Assembly: GCA_029168955.1 (NCBI GenBank)
Contig: JAPDOI010001707.1
Span: 1-64,000 of the forward strand
Direction: 5' to 3'
Origin: Aplectana chamaeleonis
Taxonomy: Eukaryota; Nematoda; Chromadorea; Rhabditida; Cosmocercidae
DNA: 64,000 bases
This document shows positions 1-13,743 of the stretch, one piece after another. Each line of letters begins with the position of its first letter. The first letter of the stretch is position 1. The translations under genes were made by a program, and so were the position numbers. The notes beneath the pieces were generated by a model, which was given only the letters and a program-made list of their open reading frames with translations, had not been told where the DNA came from and did not search any database.

Positions 1-3000
1 CCCCTCCGTCCTGAATCAACAGTTGGTATGGCTGATAAGGAATCCTTCACCCTTTTCGAGGAAATTTGCCCTCCAGACGACCCTCGGTCGCATTTTCAAC
101 GGTTTTGAGGCTTACATTCCCGGGGAAAATCCTGATTTCAAGATGGGTCGTCGAAAGTGACCAGGTCCATCAACATTATCTCCCCTCCGTCCCGAATCAA
201 CAGTTGGTATGGTTGATAAGGAATCCTTCACCCTTTTCGAGGAAATTGTCTCCAGACGACCCTCGGTCGCATTTTCAACGGTTTTGATGCTTACATTCTC
301 GGGGAAAATCCTGATTTCAAGATGGGTCGTCGAAAGTGACCAGGTCCATCAACATTATCTCCCCTCCGTCCCGAATCAACAGTTGGTATGGTTGATAAGG
401 AATCCTTCACCCTTTTCGAGGAAATTTGCCCTCCAGACGACCCTCGGTCGCATTTTCAACGGTTTTGAGGCTTACATTCCCGGGGAAAATCCTGATTTCA
501 AGATGGGTCGTCTAAAGTGACCAGGTCCATCAACATTATCTCCCCTCCGTCCCGAATCAACAGTTGGTATGGCTGATAAGGAATCCTTCACCCTTTTCGA
601 GGAAATTTGCCCTCCAGACGACCCTCGGTCGCATTTTCAACGGTTTTGAGGCTTACATTCCCGGGGAAAATCCTGATTTCAAGATGGGTCGTCTAAAGTG
701 ACCAGGTCCATCAACATTATCTCCCCTCCGTCCCGAATCAACAGTTGGTATGGTTGATAAGGAATCCTTCACCCTTTTCGAGGAAATTGTCTCCAGACGA
801 CCCTCGGTCGCATTTTCAACGGTTTTGATGCTTACATTCTCGGGGAAAATCCTGATTTCAAGATGGGTCGTCTAAAGTGACCAGGTCCATCAACATTATC
901 TCCCCTCCGTCCCGAATCAACAGTTGGTATGGCTGATAAGGAATCCTTCACCCTTTTCGAGGAAATTTGCCCTCCAGACGACCCTCGGTCGCATTTTCAA
1001 CGGTTTTGAGGCTTACATTCCCGGGGAAAATCCTGATTTCAAGATGGGTCGTCTAAAGTGACCAGGTCCATCAACATTATCTCCCCTCCGTCCCGAATCA
1101 ACAGTTGGTATGGCTGATAAGGAATCCTTCACCCTTTTCGAGGAAATTTGCCCTCCAGACGACCCTCGGTCGCATTTTCAACGGTTTTGAGGCTTACATT
1201 CCCGGGGAAAATCCTGATTTCAAGATGGGTCGTCTAAAGTGACCAGGTCCATCAACATTATCTCCCTCCGTCCCGAATCAACAGTTGGTATGGCTGATAA
1301 GGAATCCTTCACCCTTTTCGAGGAAATTTGCCCTCCAGACGACCCTCGGTCGCATTTTCAACGGTTTTGAGGCTTACATTCCCGGGAAAATCCTGATTTC
1401 AAGATGGGTCGTCTGAAGTGACCAGGTCCATCAACATTATCTCCCCTCCGTCCCGAATCAACAGTTGGTATGGCTGATAAGGAATCCTTCACCCTTTTCG
1501 AGGAAATTCGCCCTCCAGACGACCCTCGGTCGCATTTTCAACGGTTTTGAGGCTTACATTCCCGGGAAAATCCTGATTTCAAGATGGGTCGTCTAAAGTG
1601 ACCAGGTCCATCAACATTATCTCCCCTCCGTCCCGAATCAACAGTTGGTATGGTTGATAAGGAATCCTTCACCCTTTTCGAGGAAATTTGCCCTCAGACG
1701 ACCCTCGGTCGCATTTTCAACGGTTTTGAGGCTTACATTCCGGGGAAAATCCTGATTTCAAGATGGGTCGTCGAAAGTGACCAGGTCCATCAACATTATC
1801 TCCCCTCCGTCCCGAATCAACAGTTGGTATGGTTGATAAGGAATCCTTCACCCTTTTCGAGGAAATTTGCCCTCCAGACGACCCTCGGTCGCATTTTCAA
1901 CGGTTTTGAGGCTTACATTCCCGGGGAAAATCCTGATTTCAAGATGGGTCGTCGAAAGTGACCAGGTCTATCAACATTATCTCCCCTCCGTCCCGAATCA
2001 ACAGTTGGCATGGTTGATAAGGAATCCTTCACCCTTTTCGAGGAAATTTGCCCTCCAGACGACCCTCGATCGCATTTTCAACGGTTTTGAGGCTTACATT
2101 CCCGGGGAAAATCCTGATTTCAAGATGGGTCGTCTAAAGTGACCAGGTCCATCAACATTATCTCCCCTCCGTCCCGAATCAACAGTTGGTATGGCTGATA
2201 AGGAATCCTTCACCCTTTTCGAGGAAATTTGCCCTCCAGACGACCCTCGATCGCATTTTCAACGGTTTTGAGGCTTACATTCCCGGGGAAAATCCTGATT
2301 TCAAGATGGGTCGTCTAAAGTGACCAGGTCCATCAACATTATCTCCCCTCCGTCCCGAATCAACAGTTGGTATGGCTGATAAGGAATCCTTCACCCTTTT
2401 CGAGGAAATTTGCCCTCCAGACGACCCTCGGTCGCATTTTCAACGGTTTTGAGGCTTACATTCCCGGGGAAAATCCTGATTTCAAGATGGGTCGTCTAAA
2501 GTGACCAGGTCCATCAACATTATCTCCCCTCCGTCCCGAATCAACAGTTGGTATGGCTGATAAGGAATCCTTCACCCTTTTCGAGGAAATTTGCCCTCCA
2601 GACGACCCTCGGTCGCATTTTCCACGATTTTGAGGCTTACATTCCCGGGGAAAATCCTGATTTCAAGATGGGTCGTCGAAAGTGACCAGGTCCATCAACA
2701 TTATCTCCCCTCCGTCCCGAATCAACAGTTGGTATGGTTGATAAGGAATCCTTCACCCTTTTCGAGGAAATTTGCCCTCCAGACGACCCTCGGTCGCATT
2801 TTCAACGGTTTTGATGCTTACATTCTCGGGGAAAATCCTGATTTCAAGATGGGTCGTCGAAAGTGACCAGGTCCATCAACATTATCTCCCCTCCGTCCCG
2901 AATCAACAGTTGGTATGGTTGATAAGGAATCCTTCACCCTTTTCGAGGAAATTGTCTCCAGACGACCCTCGGTCGCATTTTCAACGGTTTTGATGCTTAC

Positions 3001-6000
3001 ATTCCCGAGGGAAATCCTGATTTCAAGATGGGTCGTCTAAAGTGACCAGGTCCATCAACATTATCTCCCCTCCGTCCCGAATCAACAGTTGGTATGGCTG
3101 ATAAGGAATCCTTCACCCTTTTCGAGGAAATTTGCCCTCCAGACGACCCTCGGTCGCATTTTCAACGGTTTTGAGGCTTACATTCCCGGGAAAAATCCTG
3201 ATTTCAAGATGGGTCGTCGAAGGTGACCAGGTCCATCAACATTATCTCCCTCCGTCCCGAATCAACAGTTGGTATGGCTGATAAGGAATCCTTCACCCTT
3301 TTCGAGGAAATTTGCCCTCCAGACGACCCTCGGTCGCATTTTCCAACGGTTTTGAGGCTTACATTCCCGGGGAAAATCCTGATTTCAAGATGGGTCGTCT
3401 AAAGTGACCAGGTCCATCAACATTATCTCCCCTCCGTCCCGAATCAACAGTTGGTATGGCTGATAAGGAATCCTTCACCCTTTTCGAGGAAATTTGCCCT
3501 CCAGACGACCCTCGGTCGCATTTTCAACGGTTTTGAGGCTTACATTCCCGGGGAAAATCCTGATTTCAAGATGGGTCGTCTAAAGTGACCAGGTCCATCA
3601 ACATTATCTCCCCTCCGTCCCGAATCAACAGTTGGTATGGCTGATAAGGAATCCTTCACCCTTTTCGAGGAAATTTGCCCTCCAGACGACCCTCGGTCGC
3701 ATTTTCAACGGTTTTGAGGCTTACATTCCCGGGGAAAATCCTGATTTCAAGATGGGTCGTCTAAAGTGACCAGGTCCATCAACATTATCTCCCCTCCGTC
3801 CCGAATCAACAGTTGGTATGGCTGATAAGGAATCCTTCACCCTTTTCGAGGAAATTTGCCCTCCAGACGACCCTCGGTCGCATTTTCAACGGTTTTGAGG
3901 CTTACATTCCCGGGGAAAATCCTGATTTCAAGATGGGTCGTCTAAAGTGACCAGGTCCATCAACATTATCTCCCCTCCGTCCCGAATCAACAGTTGGTAT
4001 GGCTGATAAGGAATCCTTCACCCTTTTCGAGGAAATTTGCCCTCCAGACGACCCTCGGTCGCATTTTCCACGATTTTGAGGCTTACATTCCCGGGGAAAA
4101 TCCTGATTTCAAGATGGGTCGTCGAAAGTGACCAGGTCCATCAACATTATCTCCCCTCCGTCCCGAATCAACAGTTGGTATGGTTGATAAGGAATCCTTC
4201 ACCCTTTTCGAGGAAATTTGCCCTCCAGACGACCCTCGGTCGCATTTTCCACGATTTTGAGGCTTACATTCCCGGGGAAAATCCTGATTTCAAGATGGGT
4301 CGTCTAAAGTGACCAGGTCCATCAACATTATCTCCCCTCCGTCCCGAATCAACAGTTGGTATGGCTGATAAGGAATCCTTCACCCTTTTCGAGGAAATTT
4401 GCCCTCCAGACGACCCTCGGTCGCATTTTCAACGGTTTTGAGGCTTACATTCCCGGGGAAAATCCTGATTTCAAGATGGGTCGTCTAAAGTGACCAGGTC
4501 CATCAACATTATCTCCCCTCCGTCCCGAATCAACAGTTGGTATGGCTGATAAGGAATCCTTCACCCTTTTCGAGGAAATTTGCCCTCCAGACGACCCTCG
4601 GTCGCATTTTCAACGGTTTTGAGGCTTACATTCCCGGGAAAATCCTGATTTCAAGATGGGTCGTCTAAAGTGACCAGGTCCATCAACATTATCTCCCTCC
4701 GTCCCGAATCAACAGTTGGTATGGCTGATAAGGAATCCTTCACCCTTTTCGAGGAAATTTGCCCTCCAGACGACCCTCGGTCGCATTTTCAACGGTTTTG
4801 AGGCTTACATTCCGGGGAAAATCCTGATTTCAAGATGGGTCGTCTAAAGTGACCAGGTCCATCAACATTATCTCCTCCGTCCCGAATCAACAGTTGGTAT
4901 GGCTGATAAGGAATCCTTCACCCTTTCGAGGAAATTTGCCCTCCAGACGACCCTCGGTCGCATTTTCAACGGTTTTGAGGCTTACATTCCCGGGGAAAAT
5001 CCTGATTTCAAGATGGGTCGTCTAAAGTGACCAGGTCCATCAACATTATCTCCCCTCCGTCCCGAATCAACAGTTGGTATGGCTGATAAGGAATCCTTCA
5101 CCCTTTTCGAGGAAATTTGCCCTCCAGACGACCCTCGGTCGCATTTTCCACGATTTTGAGGCTTACATTCCCGCGGAAAATCCTGATTTCAAGATGGGTC
5201 GTCTAAAGTGACCAGGTCCATCAACATTATCTCCCCTCCGTCCCGAATCAACAGTTGGTATGGCTGATAAGGAATCCTTCACCCTTTTCGAGGAAATTTG
5301 CCCTCCAGACGACCCTCGGTCGCATTTTCAACGATTTTGAGGCTTACATTCCCAGGGAAAATCCTGATTTCAAGATGGGTCGTCTAAAGTGACCAGGTCC
5401 ATCAACATTATCTCCCCTCCGTCCCGAATCAACAGTTGGTATGGCTGATAAGGAATCCTTCACCCTTTTCGAGGAAATTTGCCCTCCAGACGACCCTCGG
5501 TCGCATTTTCAACGGTTTTGAGGCTTACATTCCCGGGGAAAATCCTGATTTCAAGATGGGTCGTCTAAAGTGACCAGGTCCATCAACATTATCTCCCCTC
5601 CGTCCCGAATCAACAGTTGGTATGGCTGATAAGGAATCCTTCACCCTTTTCGAGGAAATTTGCCCTCCAGACGACCCTCGGTCGCATTTTCCAACGGTTT
5701 TGAGGCTTACATTCCCGGGGAAAATCCTGATTTCAAGATGGGTCGTCTAAAGTGACCAGGTCCATCAACATTATCTCCCCTCCGTCCCGAATCAACAGTT
5801 GGTATGGCTGATAAGGAATCCTTCACCCTTTTCGAGGAAATTTGCCCTCCAGACGACCCTCGGTCGCATTTTCAACGGTTTTGAGGCTTACATTCCCGGG
5901 AAAATCCTGATTTCAAGATGGGTCGTCTAAAGTGACCAGGTCCATCAACATTATCTCCCTCCGTCCCGAATCAACAGTTGGTATGGCTGATAAGGAATCC

Positions 6001-7580
6001 TTCACCCTTTTCGAGGAAATTTGCCCTCCAGACGACCCTCGGTCGCATTTTCAACGGTTTTGAGGCTTACATTCCCGGGAAAATCCTGATTTCAAGATGG
6101 GTCGTCTAAAGTGACCAGGTCCATCAACATTATCTCCCCTCCGTCCCGAATCAACAGTTGGTATGGCTGATAAGGAATCCTTCACCCTTTTCGAGGAAAT
6201 TTGCCCTCCAGACGACCCTCGGTCGCATTTTCAACGGTTTTGAGGCTTACATTCCCGGGAAACTCCTGATTTCAAGATGGGTCGTCGAAAGTGACCAGGT
6301 CCATCAACATTATCTCCCCTCCGTCCCGAATCAACAGTTGGTATGGCTGATAAGGAATCCTTCACCCTTTTCGAGGAAATTTGCCCTCCAGACGACCCTC
6401 GGTCGCATTTTCAACGGTTTTGAGGCTTACATTCCCGTGGAAATCCTGATTTCAAAATGGGTCGTCTAAAGTGACCAGGTCCATCAACATTATCTCCTCC
6501 GTCCCGAATCAACAGTTGATATGGCTGATAAGGAATCCTTCACCCTTTTCGAGGAAATTTGCCCTCCAGACGACCCTCGGTCGCATTTTCAACGGTTTTG
6601 AGGCTTACATTCCCGGGGAAAATCCTGATTTCAAGATGGGTCGTCTAAAGTGACCAGGTCCATCAACATTATCTCCCCTCCGTCCCGAATCAACAGTTGG
6701 TATGGCTGATAAGGAATCCTTCACCCTTTTCGAGGAAATTTGCCCTCCAGACGACCCTCGGTCGCATTTTCCACGATTTTGAGGCTTACATTCCCGGGGA
6801 AAATCCTGATTTCAAGATGGGTCGTCGAAAGTGACCAGGTCCATCAACATTATCTCCCCTCCGTCCCGAATCAACAGTTGGTATGGTTGATAAGGAATCC
6901 TTCACCCTTTTCGAGGAAATTTGCCCTCCAGACGACCCTCGGTCGCATTTTCAACGGTTTTGAGGCTTACATTCCCGGGGAAAATCCTGATTTCAAGATG
7001 GGTCGTCTAAAGTGACCAGGTCCATCAACATTATCTCCCCTCCGTCCCGAATCAACAGTTGGTATGGCTGATAAGGAATCCTTCACCCTTTTCAGGGAAA
7101 TTCGCCCTCCAGACGACCCTCGGTCGCATTTTCAACGGTTTTGAGGCTTACATTCCCGGGGAAAATCCTGATTTCAAGATGGGTCGTCTAAAGTGACCAG
7201 GTCCATCAACATTATCTCCCCTCCGTCCCGAATCAACAGTTGGTATGGCTGATAAGGAATCCTTCACCCTTTTCGAGGAAATTTGCCCTCCAGACGACCC
7301 TCGGTCGCATTTTCAACGGTTTTGAGGCTTACATTCCCGGGGAAAATCCTGATTTCAAGATGGGTCGTCTAAAGTGACCAGGTCCATCAACATTATCTCC
7401 CCTCCGTCCCGAATCAACAGTTGGTATGGCTGATAAGGAATCCTTCACCCTTTTCGAGCAGATTTTCCCTCCAGACGACCCCACGGTTGCATTTTTAGCA
7501 GTTTAGAAGCCCATTCCCGAGGAAAATCTTGATTCCAAGACGGGTCGTCAAAAGAGACCAATATTTTAAATATTGTCTCC
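1..7580. repeat. Satellite array, ~181-bp monomer
   Basis: About 40 full head-to-tail monomers plus partial ones. The landmark GACCAGGTCC recurs every 179-182 bp (for example 159, 338, 519). Most copies differ by only a few bases or 1-2 nt indels. Recurrent linked variants are visible: TCGAAAGT versus TCTAAAGT at the monomer end, GGTTGATAA versus GGCTGATAA, and a 2-nt-shorter form with GAAATTGTCTCC (near 245, 785, 2950) often coupled to GATGCTTACATTCTCGG. The array is cut by the left window edge. It decays at the right: the copy at about 7455-7580 is strongly diverged, as expected at an array border. The short open frames of 60-103 codons are frame accidents of the repeat, because 181 is not a multiple of three. 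Function, such as heterochromatin, is unknown. Confidence 0.97.
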
Positions 7581-7643
7581 ACGCTGTGCCTAATTTGCGA
7601 CCCCCCTGTTGAGAAATTTCACAACCCCGCTTGACCCAGTCTA

Positions 7644-7770
7644 AGGGGTCGTTTATACTTTCGCCGTGGCGCGGCGAGATACATTGCAGCCATATCGATC
7701 AGCGCCGCCGCTTGATCGACATGGCTGTATTGCATCTCGCCGCGCCGCGGCAGAAGTATAAACGACCCCT
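7644..7770. mobile_element. Foldback MITE, 127 bp
   Basis: A nearly complete inverted repeat directly beside the satellite. AGGGGTCGTTTATACTT at the left end is matched by AAGTATAAACGACCCCT at the right, and the internal GCGGCGAGAT/ATCTCGCCGC arms also pair, leaving only a short centre. No coding capacity and no convincing target duplication was seen. Small non-autonomous DNA transposon or hairpin repeat. Confidence 0.8.
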
Positions 7771-10700
7771 GAAACCTGAGCAATGCTACGATCCTTTCCT
7801 TTGGTGACCAGAAATATCGAGAATTTTTTTGATATGTTCACAAAAATTTCGTTTTTGGTCAGAAATTTTCGCGATCCCCCTTCTAAATTTCATTTCCTTG
7901 TAAATTTTTTTCCACCCCCCCCCCTCACCCCGTTGCGAAAATTCGCAACCCCGCTTGACCCTGGTTACGCATGCGACAGCGCCACGCAGTGGTGAAGCGC
8001 TTATGTGCGAGGGTTCTGTCATGGTGTACCCAAATGCCCCAATTGAATTGCCGCTAACAAGGGCGGCCAGAGGCGCTATCCCGTTCTTGCTAGCTTTGCC
8101 AATGCTGCTTGACCTTGATTGAGGGAAGGCTCACCAGACAGGACAGGGGTCGAGATCTGGACGGGATGTTGGACCTCTAGAGCAGTAATTATATTGCGCC
8201 AGGATCCATCGGAGTTCTACCGCGGCGCAACGGCTGGCAGGAGAGGGGTCGTAATATATTTAGCCCATTTATAAAAATTTTGGGTAAGATTTCGAAAACT
8301 TTGCGCCATAAACGAAAATTGATGGATCGATTCCAGTGTTTTTCAATGTTTCCTGGTCAGTGTTGGGGAGGCGGTAGTTCCGCCGAAGATCGACACAACG
8401 ACCCGCTGGATCCTCTACTGAGGATCCAGAAATCCATTCCCAGGCAACAATAATTTTGCAAGGTGTTGGCAGAAGGAAATTTCCTTCCGATCCACCGCAT
8501 CCAGCAGGAGTGGACAGCTTGTCTACGGGTGGTGGGGGGTCGTAAAAATTTTCGGAGAACAGCGAAAAGTTGGAGGGAGGTCGTAAAATTTTTGGTAGAA
8601 AAAACATATATTGGAAAAATTCTGGATAATTACGATCTGGTAACGCGCTTGCTGTTTTTTGTCCTGCAGCTCTATTTGATTTTCATCGATTCCAGCTGAA
8701 TCTGTAAAAAAGTCCGTCGTAATAGCCAATTTTCTCTGGAATAGGTAGCTACAATTTCCGATATTTTTGGGAGCGGACTGGCCACCAAGGGGGGGGGTCG
8801 TAAGTATTTCGCTGCCCTTGCCAACGGGTTGCTGGACCCTGATCGAAGGGCTCATATCGGTCAGCCTCGTGCCTCAGAAGCTCACATTTACCCCTCTCTG
8901 TGGTAGCGATCCCATTTCAATATCTATGGGATGTTTCGAATTCGCTTATAAATTTTGTGTTTATTTAGCGATCAAATAATGAGTGGGTGTATAATGTAGA
9001 AATTTAAATGACGTTTCATTTTCATGACGGTTTTCTGCGGCTTTTGACTCTAGCTCAGAGTATTTGCAATTAGAAAAAGTACCATCAGCGGCCTTCAGGG
9101 CTGAAAAAAAGCTAAAACCTGGAATCAATTCCATTTCTTTTAGATATTTGGCGATAGAGAAGCTTTCGGGACGCCTGAAAACTTTCAGTAGGACTAAAAT
9201 TCAGCAGGCAAGTTGCGCTTTTATTTTGTTTAACATTACCTTTCCATGCTTGTGGCCTGTATGAGTTCTGCCACCCGCGGCATTTGTGGGACATTCCATT
9301 ACAGACCGAGGTTTACGGTTGCCGTTGCGTTTAGTCTCGTACAGTTTAAGCATAATTTTGTCGGCGCTATCAAAAATCGTGTCGGCGCCAGCGTCCAGCG
9401 GGGCGCTGTGGTCTATGTATTCACAGCTACGACCCTCCCTATTTTAATAATAATTTTCGACAAATGTTGACAATTTTCACGAGCCCTCTCTCGCCAAAGC
9501 ACTCAAAGTCCAAAATTCTGGCGATATCATGTCCAACTCCATTGCATTCGGTCACAACTCCGCAGGAGCCTGGCCGGTGCTCGGCAACATCTATCGTCTG
9601 TAACTGCAAACGAGAACCTCAATACGTGATGGAGTACTGCGAGCTCACATCGCCAGTGGTCTGCGAAGAATTTCATTTTCTCGCAGATGTTGCCGTACGG
9701 AACTCTAACCTCCACATCGCGAGTTGATCCCTATTGAATCGCAGCGTTTTCCGCAACGTTGATTTGGACGAGGATATTTTAGAGCCATTGCTTCGGATGT
9801 CGGCGGCCACTAACGGATCGGCATGGTCGACAAAGGGTTGTCACAGTGTTGGCCGGTGCGACAGCCCTGTGTCAAAAGAGGGGTGGCGCGAGCGCCCGGG
9901 TCGATTCGGCTGCAAAAATGTTTTCCATATTTACCGTCGCGAATTTACCTTTCATCGTTGATCACGCTGCGTCAAGGCCGATGCATAGTCTGGCAGCGAA
10001 ATTCGCGCCCCAATGATGGGGATTGAAGGACAGGCATCAGGATACGTAGTCGCTCCTTATGCGTCATCATGGCGGCGCGACTTCTGCCGCTCGAACATGC
10101 AGAAGCCTTTAGTCGCCTCTAATGCACGGCGCGACTAGTACTGTATCACCGTGCTATTCGACGCTGCGACTTTAATATCCAGATCCCTTGAGCCAACGGG
10201 TGGCCAGCACCTCCGAGCTGCTTCATTTTATCATTCGCTGCTATTCTGCAGACCTCAATGGTGAACTGACTTTTCAAAAAGGGCGAGGAAAATAATTCAG
10301 CCCTCGAGTCAGGATTTACGCGCAGCTATCCATGCTTCATCGGAGGGGGCTGAGAAAACGACCGCAAATATTGGTGATAAATGCTACTGCGATACTGAGT
10401 GCGTGATACTTTATCTGGGATTATGCTGTGAAGCGGTGATGGCCGTGCGTAGCAACACTAGAAACATTCCAAAAATTTGCGCAGAGGGTGGGCGTGTGTT
10501 CATGTCTCAGCACAAGACACTCAGGAATGTTTCAAATTTCTTAACCTTAATACATTTTTCTTTCAGAAAGCGGAAAATATTTTCCGTCAACGTCACTGAC
10601 CCAACGCAGAGGAACGAAGAAGGTGCATGTCGAGAGGGCAGGATGAAAACATTTTGGTGCTCGAATAAATTGTTTTTCTTGTTTTCGATACCGAGGAGAT

Positions 10701-11585
10701 CCCCATGAGAAAGAAGTTTGGTTTGCCAGGGTTTAACGTAGATTGTGACGTTCCTCTCGGGTGAGGGGATTTAAAGGAATTGATGAAAACACCATCGTTT
10801 ATGAATCACAGAACGTTTATACAATATCATCACACACAAAAGAAACATCGGGAAGTGAAGAAGCAGGAATATATATGTAGGCACAAATATCTTCACTTCG
10901 AATACATATACAACAAAGCAGTTCACGTTTACGTCTTACAAATTTTCGCTTTCGATGCTATTCGGGACCTTATTGCTTTCATTGGAAAAAGAAAAGGCCT
11001 CGAATTTTCATTTATAATAACATTGCGGCCGTGGAGAAAAGTGGTCGCAGGGGCTCTCAAACGATGGGGCTCGCTACTGGAGGGGTCGTGACAGGCATTC
11101 TAAGTGCTTTCGAGAGGATGGTTCAAGCTTCACGTGTCGTTTTAGGCTCCGTAATGGGTTTCTACTTCGTCAATAGGAGTCGATGCGCTTATTGAAGCCG
11201 CTCCCTCTCTGCGTGTGGGTGCAGGAGAAAATTTTTAACTACGCGTGAAATTTCACTCAACGTTCCATCCCCTTGAGCGAAAATTGAGAAGCGTAATGAT
11301 ACCACGTCAGAGTCTTGAAAAAAGTCCCTAAGATGCATTGAATACCTGACATTTTTGGGGCAGCACCGCTGCGCTCCTACCTCCTTTCATTTTCAGAAGA
11401 GGTCGCTGAGAGGAATTCATGCAGGTCAGCGTACAATTTCGTTGCACATGGGTTTCGTATATGTGTGGCGGATAGAGGGTGACCGCGGTATATGACCCCT
11501 TTCTGACTAAGACTTCTCGTATTTATGCCATGAAAAGTACAAAGGGCCTTTTTTTCGAAGGGGTGAGTGTGCTATCGCAAATGGG
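7771..11585. other. Non-coding stretch with fragments of dispersed repeats
   Basis: No exon or ORF here looks like a protein I know. The stretch contains several pieces of a dispersed family marked by GGTCGTAAAATTTT (about 8245, 8538, 8578, 8793) and CGCAACCCCGCTTGACCC (7620, 7945). A block at about 9950-10140 also occurs, diverged, at 28440-28570. The remainder (9000-9900, 10150-11560) is unremarkable. Confidence 0.55.
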
Positions 11586-11749
11586 AAGGGAGCTCTATCG
11601 CATTGCACTTGGCCATGCCCATTTTTCCGTGCCGCCGCGCAATCAGAGCACCAATCCGGGAATTTCCTTTCCCTTCCGGAATTGGGAGAGCCGTTGCGGC
11701 ACGGAAAAATGAGCGTGGGCAATTGCGATGCGATAGTGCCCTCTCCCTC
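11586..11749. mobile_element. TIR MITE, copy 1 of a GGCACTATCGC family
   Basis: Inverted ends of about 28 bp run GGGAGCTCTATCGCATTGCA on the left, mirrored by GATGCGATAGTGCCCTCTCCC-like sequence on the right. An inner inverted pair, CATTTTTCCGTGCCGC / GCGGCACGGAAAAATG, is also present. The same architecture recurs at 15071-15240, which defines a small family. No coding capacity. Confidence 0.75.
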
Positions 11750-12045
11750 AGCTTGCGGCAGCACCAAGGTGAGGTCTCGGACGTTCGGTCGCACCGCCCC
11801 CAAAACAGAACAAATGAAAGAAAAGAAAAGACAGCGAACATTATGAAGGATAATATCACAGCTATGATAATTTAACCTAATTTCGACATAGATCACTTGC
11901 CGTCTTCGCGACTCCGTGAATCCGAATCAGCCTCTTACAGATGAAGATGTTGCAGCAATCTGAAAATAATTCCACCATTTTGCCGAGTTGATTAATAAGT
12001 CTGCGAACATTGTTCAAACGTCTATAGTTAGGTCCGTGGCCTGTG

Positions 12046-12164
12046 TCCTCAAGAAAAAACGTTTAAATTCAAACCGCGGCTGGCGCGGCGGTTTAATTCA
12101 CAGAGATCGAGATTTAAACCGCCACGCCAGCCGCGATTTGAATTTACACGTTTTTTCTTGAGGA
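12046..12164. mobile_element. Foldback MITE, 119 bp
   Basis: TCCTCAAGAAAAAACGT on the left is mirrored by ACGTTTTTTCTTGAGGA on the right. Inner arms GCGGCTGGCG / CGCCAGCCGC pair too, so nearly the whole sequence can form one hairpin. A single copy was seen in this window. Confidence 0.78.
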
Positions 12165-12540
12165 AATAGGATGCGGATCTAGCCATACATACGCCGCGCT
12201 GTCATTGTGTCGTGCGCAGCAAAGAACGCTGAGACGCGACAGGCGGTGTTTACAACCGACAAATCTTAGGAATGTCACCGGAAACAGACAGGCCCTGAGC
12301 TGACTGCAACAACTTTGAAAAGATGACGCGCAAGGGTGAGCCCGAAACAGCGCTCAACGTTCCTAAAGATCATAACTTTCACCCAGAGAGCCCAATCCGC
12401 ACAACTGCTGCCCACCAACGTGGACAGATTACGAACTAACGCTGAAGGCAGCGCACGCCCACAGGGTCAGAAAGGGGATTGCCGCGGAATAACGGGTGAT
12501 GAGACGATGTTGAGAATTTTAACGCAAAAACTAAAGTTCG

Positions 12541-13022
12541 TAGAGGGGGGGGGGTCGTGAAAACTTCGAGCCAAGCCTGGAAATTTCCAGAAGTCATCAG
12601 AATTTCTGGTCACAGAAAGGGGTCTCAGCCAGGGTTGAGCAGCGTTGTGACTGGTCACAACGGGGGGTAGTAAAAATTTTGGAAATTTCGGGAGAAAAAA
12701 TGAAAATTTGGGGAGGGGTCGTAAAATTTTTGGAAAAAAAAGGATGTTTACAAACCACATGGTAAGGTAATATGAGGTAGGAATAGTAAGTCGCGTGCGA
12801 GGTGAATGCATTTTCAACAATATTAAGGCAGATTATACACAGAGAAGCTGTGCAGAAAATTGACACTTTTTTGAAAAAAAATTGACAATTAGGCACTAAA
12901 TAAAGCTTTAAACAATTTTTGGTTCCAGGGGGTCGTAGAATTTTGAGATTTAAAAAAAAAGGAAAATGGGGGGGCGGTCTTAGCCGCGACAAAAATCGCC
13001 ACAACGGCCTGCTCAACCCTGG
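12541..13022. repeat. Dispersed GGTCGTAAAATTTT repeat cluster
   Basis: G-rich runs followed by GTCGTAAAATTTT or close variants occur at about 12551, 12667, 12717 and 12929. Two boxes resemble CCAGGGTTGAGCAG / CTGCTCAACCCTGG (about 12618 and 13008) and lie in opposite orientation. The same combination recurs around 14830-14950, 21835-21945 and 42310-42430, so this is one lineage-specific repeat family. Full element borders could not be fixed by eye. Confidence 0.55.
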
Positions 13023-13183
13023 TCTCAGCCTCACCGAGATTCGACCTAACGTCTCGCTAGACCCAGTACGCTCATGAACCTTTTAAGATAGCAGTGTAAC
13101 ATTGTACTATTACAAAAGCGCCAAAGTTGGAAGTGCTAAACTGAGCTTGGATTACCCTTATTGAGCAACCTTGAGTTTAAAGC

Positions 13184-13402
13184 AATTGCGTCTCAACACG
13201 CTTTGCGGCCGCACGCTCCCGAGTCAGAAGAGTTTCCAGTGCCGCAGCCGCCGATCTGTTGACTCTAGGTGGGTTTTGGAAACTGGAAACTAAAAAAATT
13301 GGAGAAAACAGTATAAAAAAGCCACCCCGAGTCGGCTTTGGCGTTGGAAACTCGACCAACTCGAGCGCGTGCGGCCGCAAAGCGTCTCGAGACGCATTTG
13401 CG
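13184..13402. mobile_element. Foldback repeat, ~219 bp
   Basis: A left arm reading AATTGCGTCTCAACACGC and then TTTGCGGCCGCACG is mirrored by CGTGCGGCCGCAAAGCG and then TCGAGACGCATTTGCG on the right. Arms are about 35-40 bp with small differences, and the internal sequence is AT-rich. No coding capacity. Confidence 0.68.
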
Positions 13403-13743
13403 TACCGGAATTTGGCCTCGTGAGGCACAGTAGATTTCGTTATGAAGAACGCAAAAGTTTACATTTAGAACAATCGATATTTTGGGGTTGCAGTGCCACG
13501 TTTCAGCCAAAAACATCACAACTCTAGCTATGGTTTCCTTTTAAAAAAGCTAAAATGTGGTAACGGGAGAAAAAAGAACTCATAGTGTGCTCGGACAATG
13601 GTTTTTGCAGCCGATTTCATCTCTTATCAACACAATTCGATTATTGTGCTATAGTGAAGCTACACAATTACTACGGAATCTGTAGTCGAGTCTAGGATAG
13701 GTTAATACATTCATCAGAAGAAGGTTTGAGATCCCGCTCTTAA

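Noticed and set aside
66..7015. Multiple 60-103-codon open frames in the satellite
   Set aside because: They repeat the same peptide in shifting frames because the 181-bp period is not divisible by three; no start or splice context.
1..7580. CRISPR-like or bacterial repeat array
   Set aside because: Contiguous 181-bp monomers with no spacer structure, in a clearly eukaryotic intron-containing context.
10780..11091. 103-codon frame as a gene
   Set aside because: No family resemblance, no splice or promoter support, basic low-information composition.
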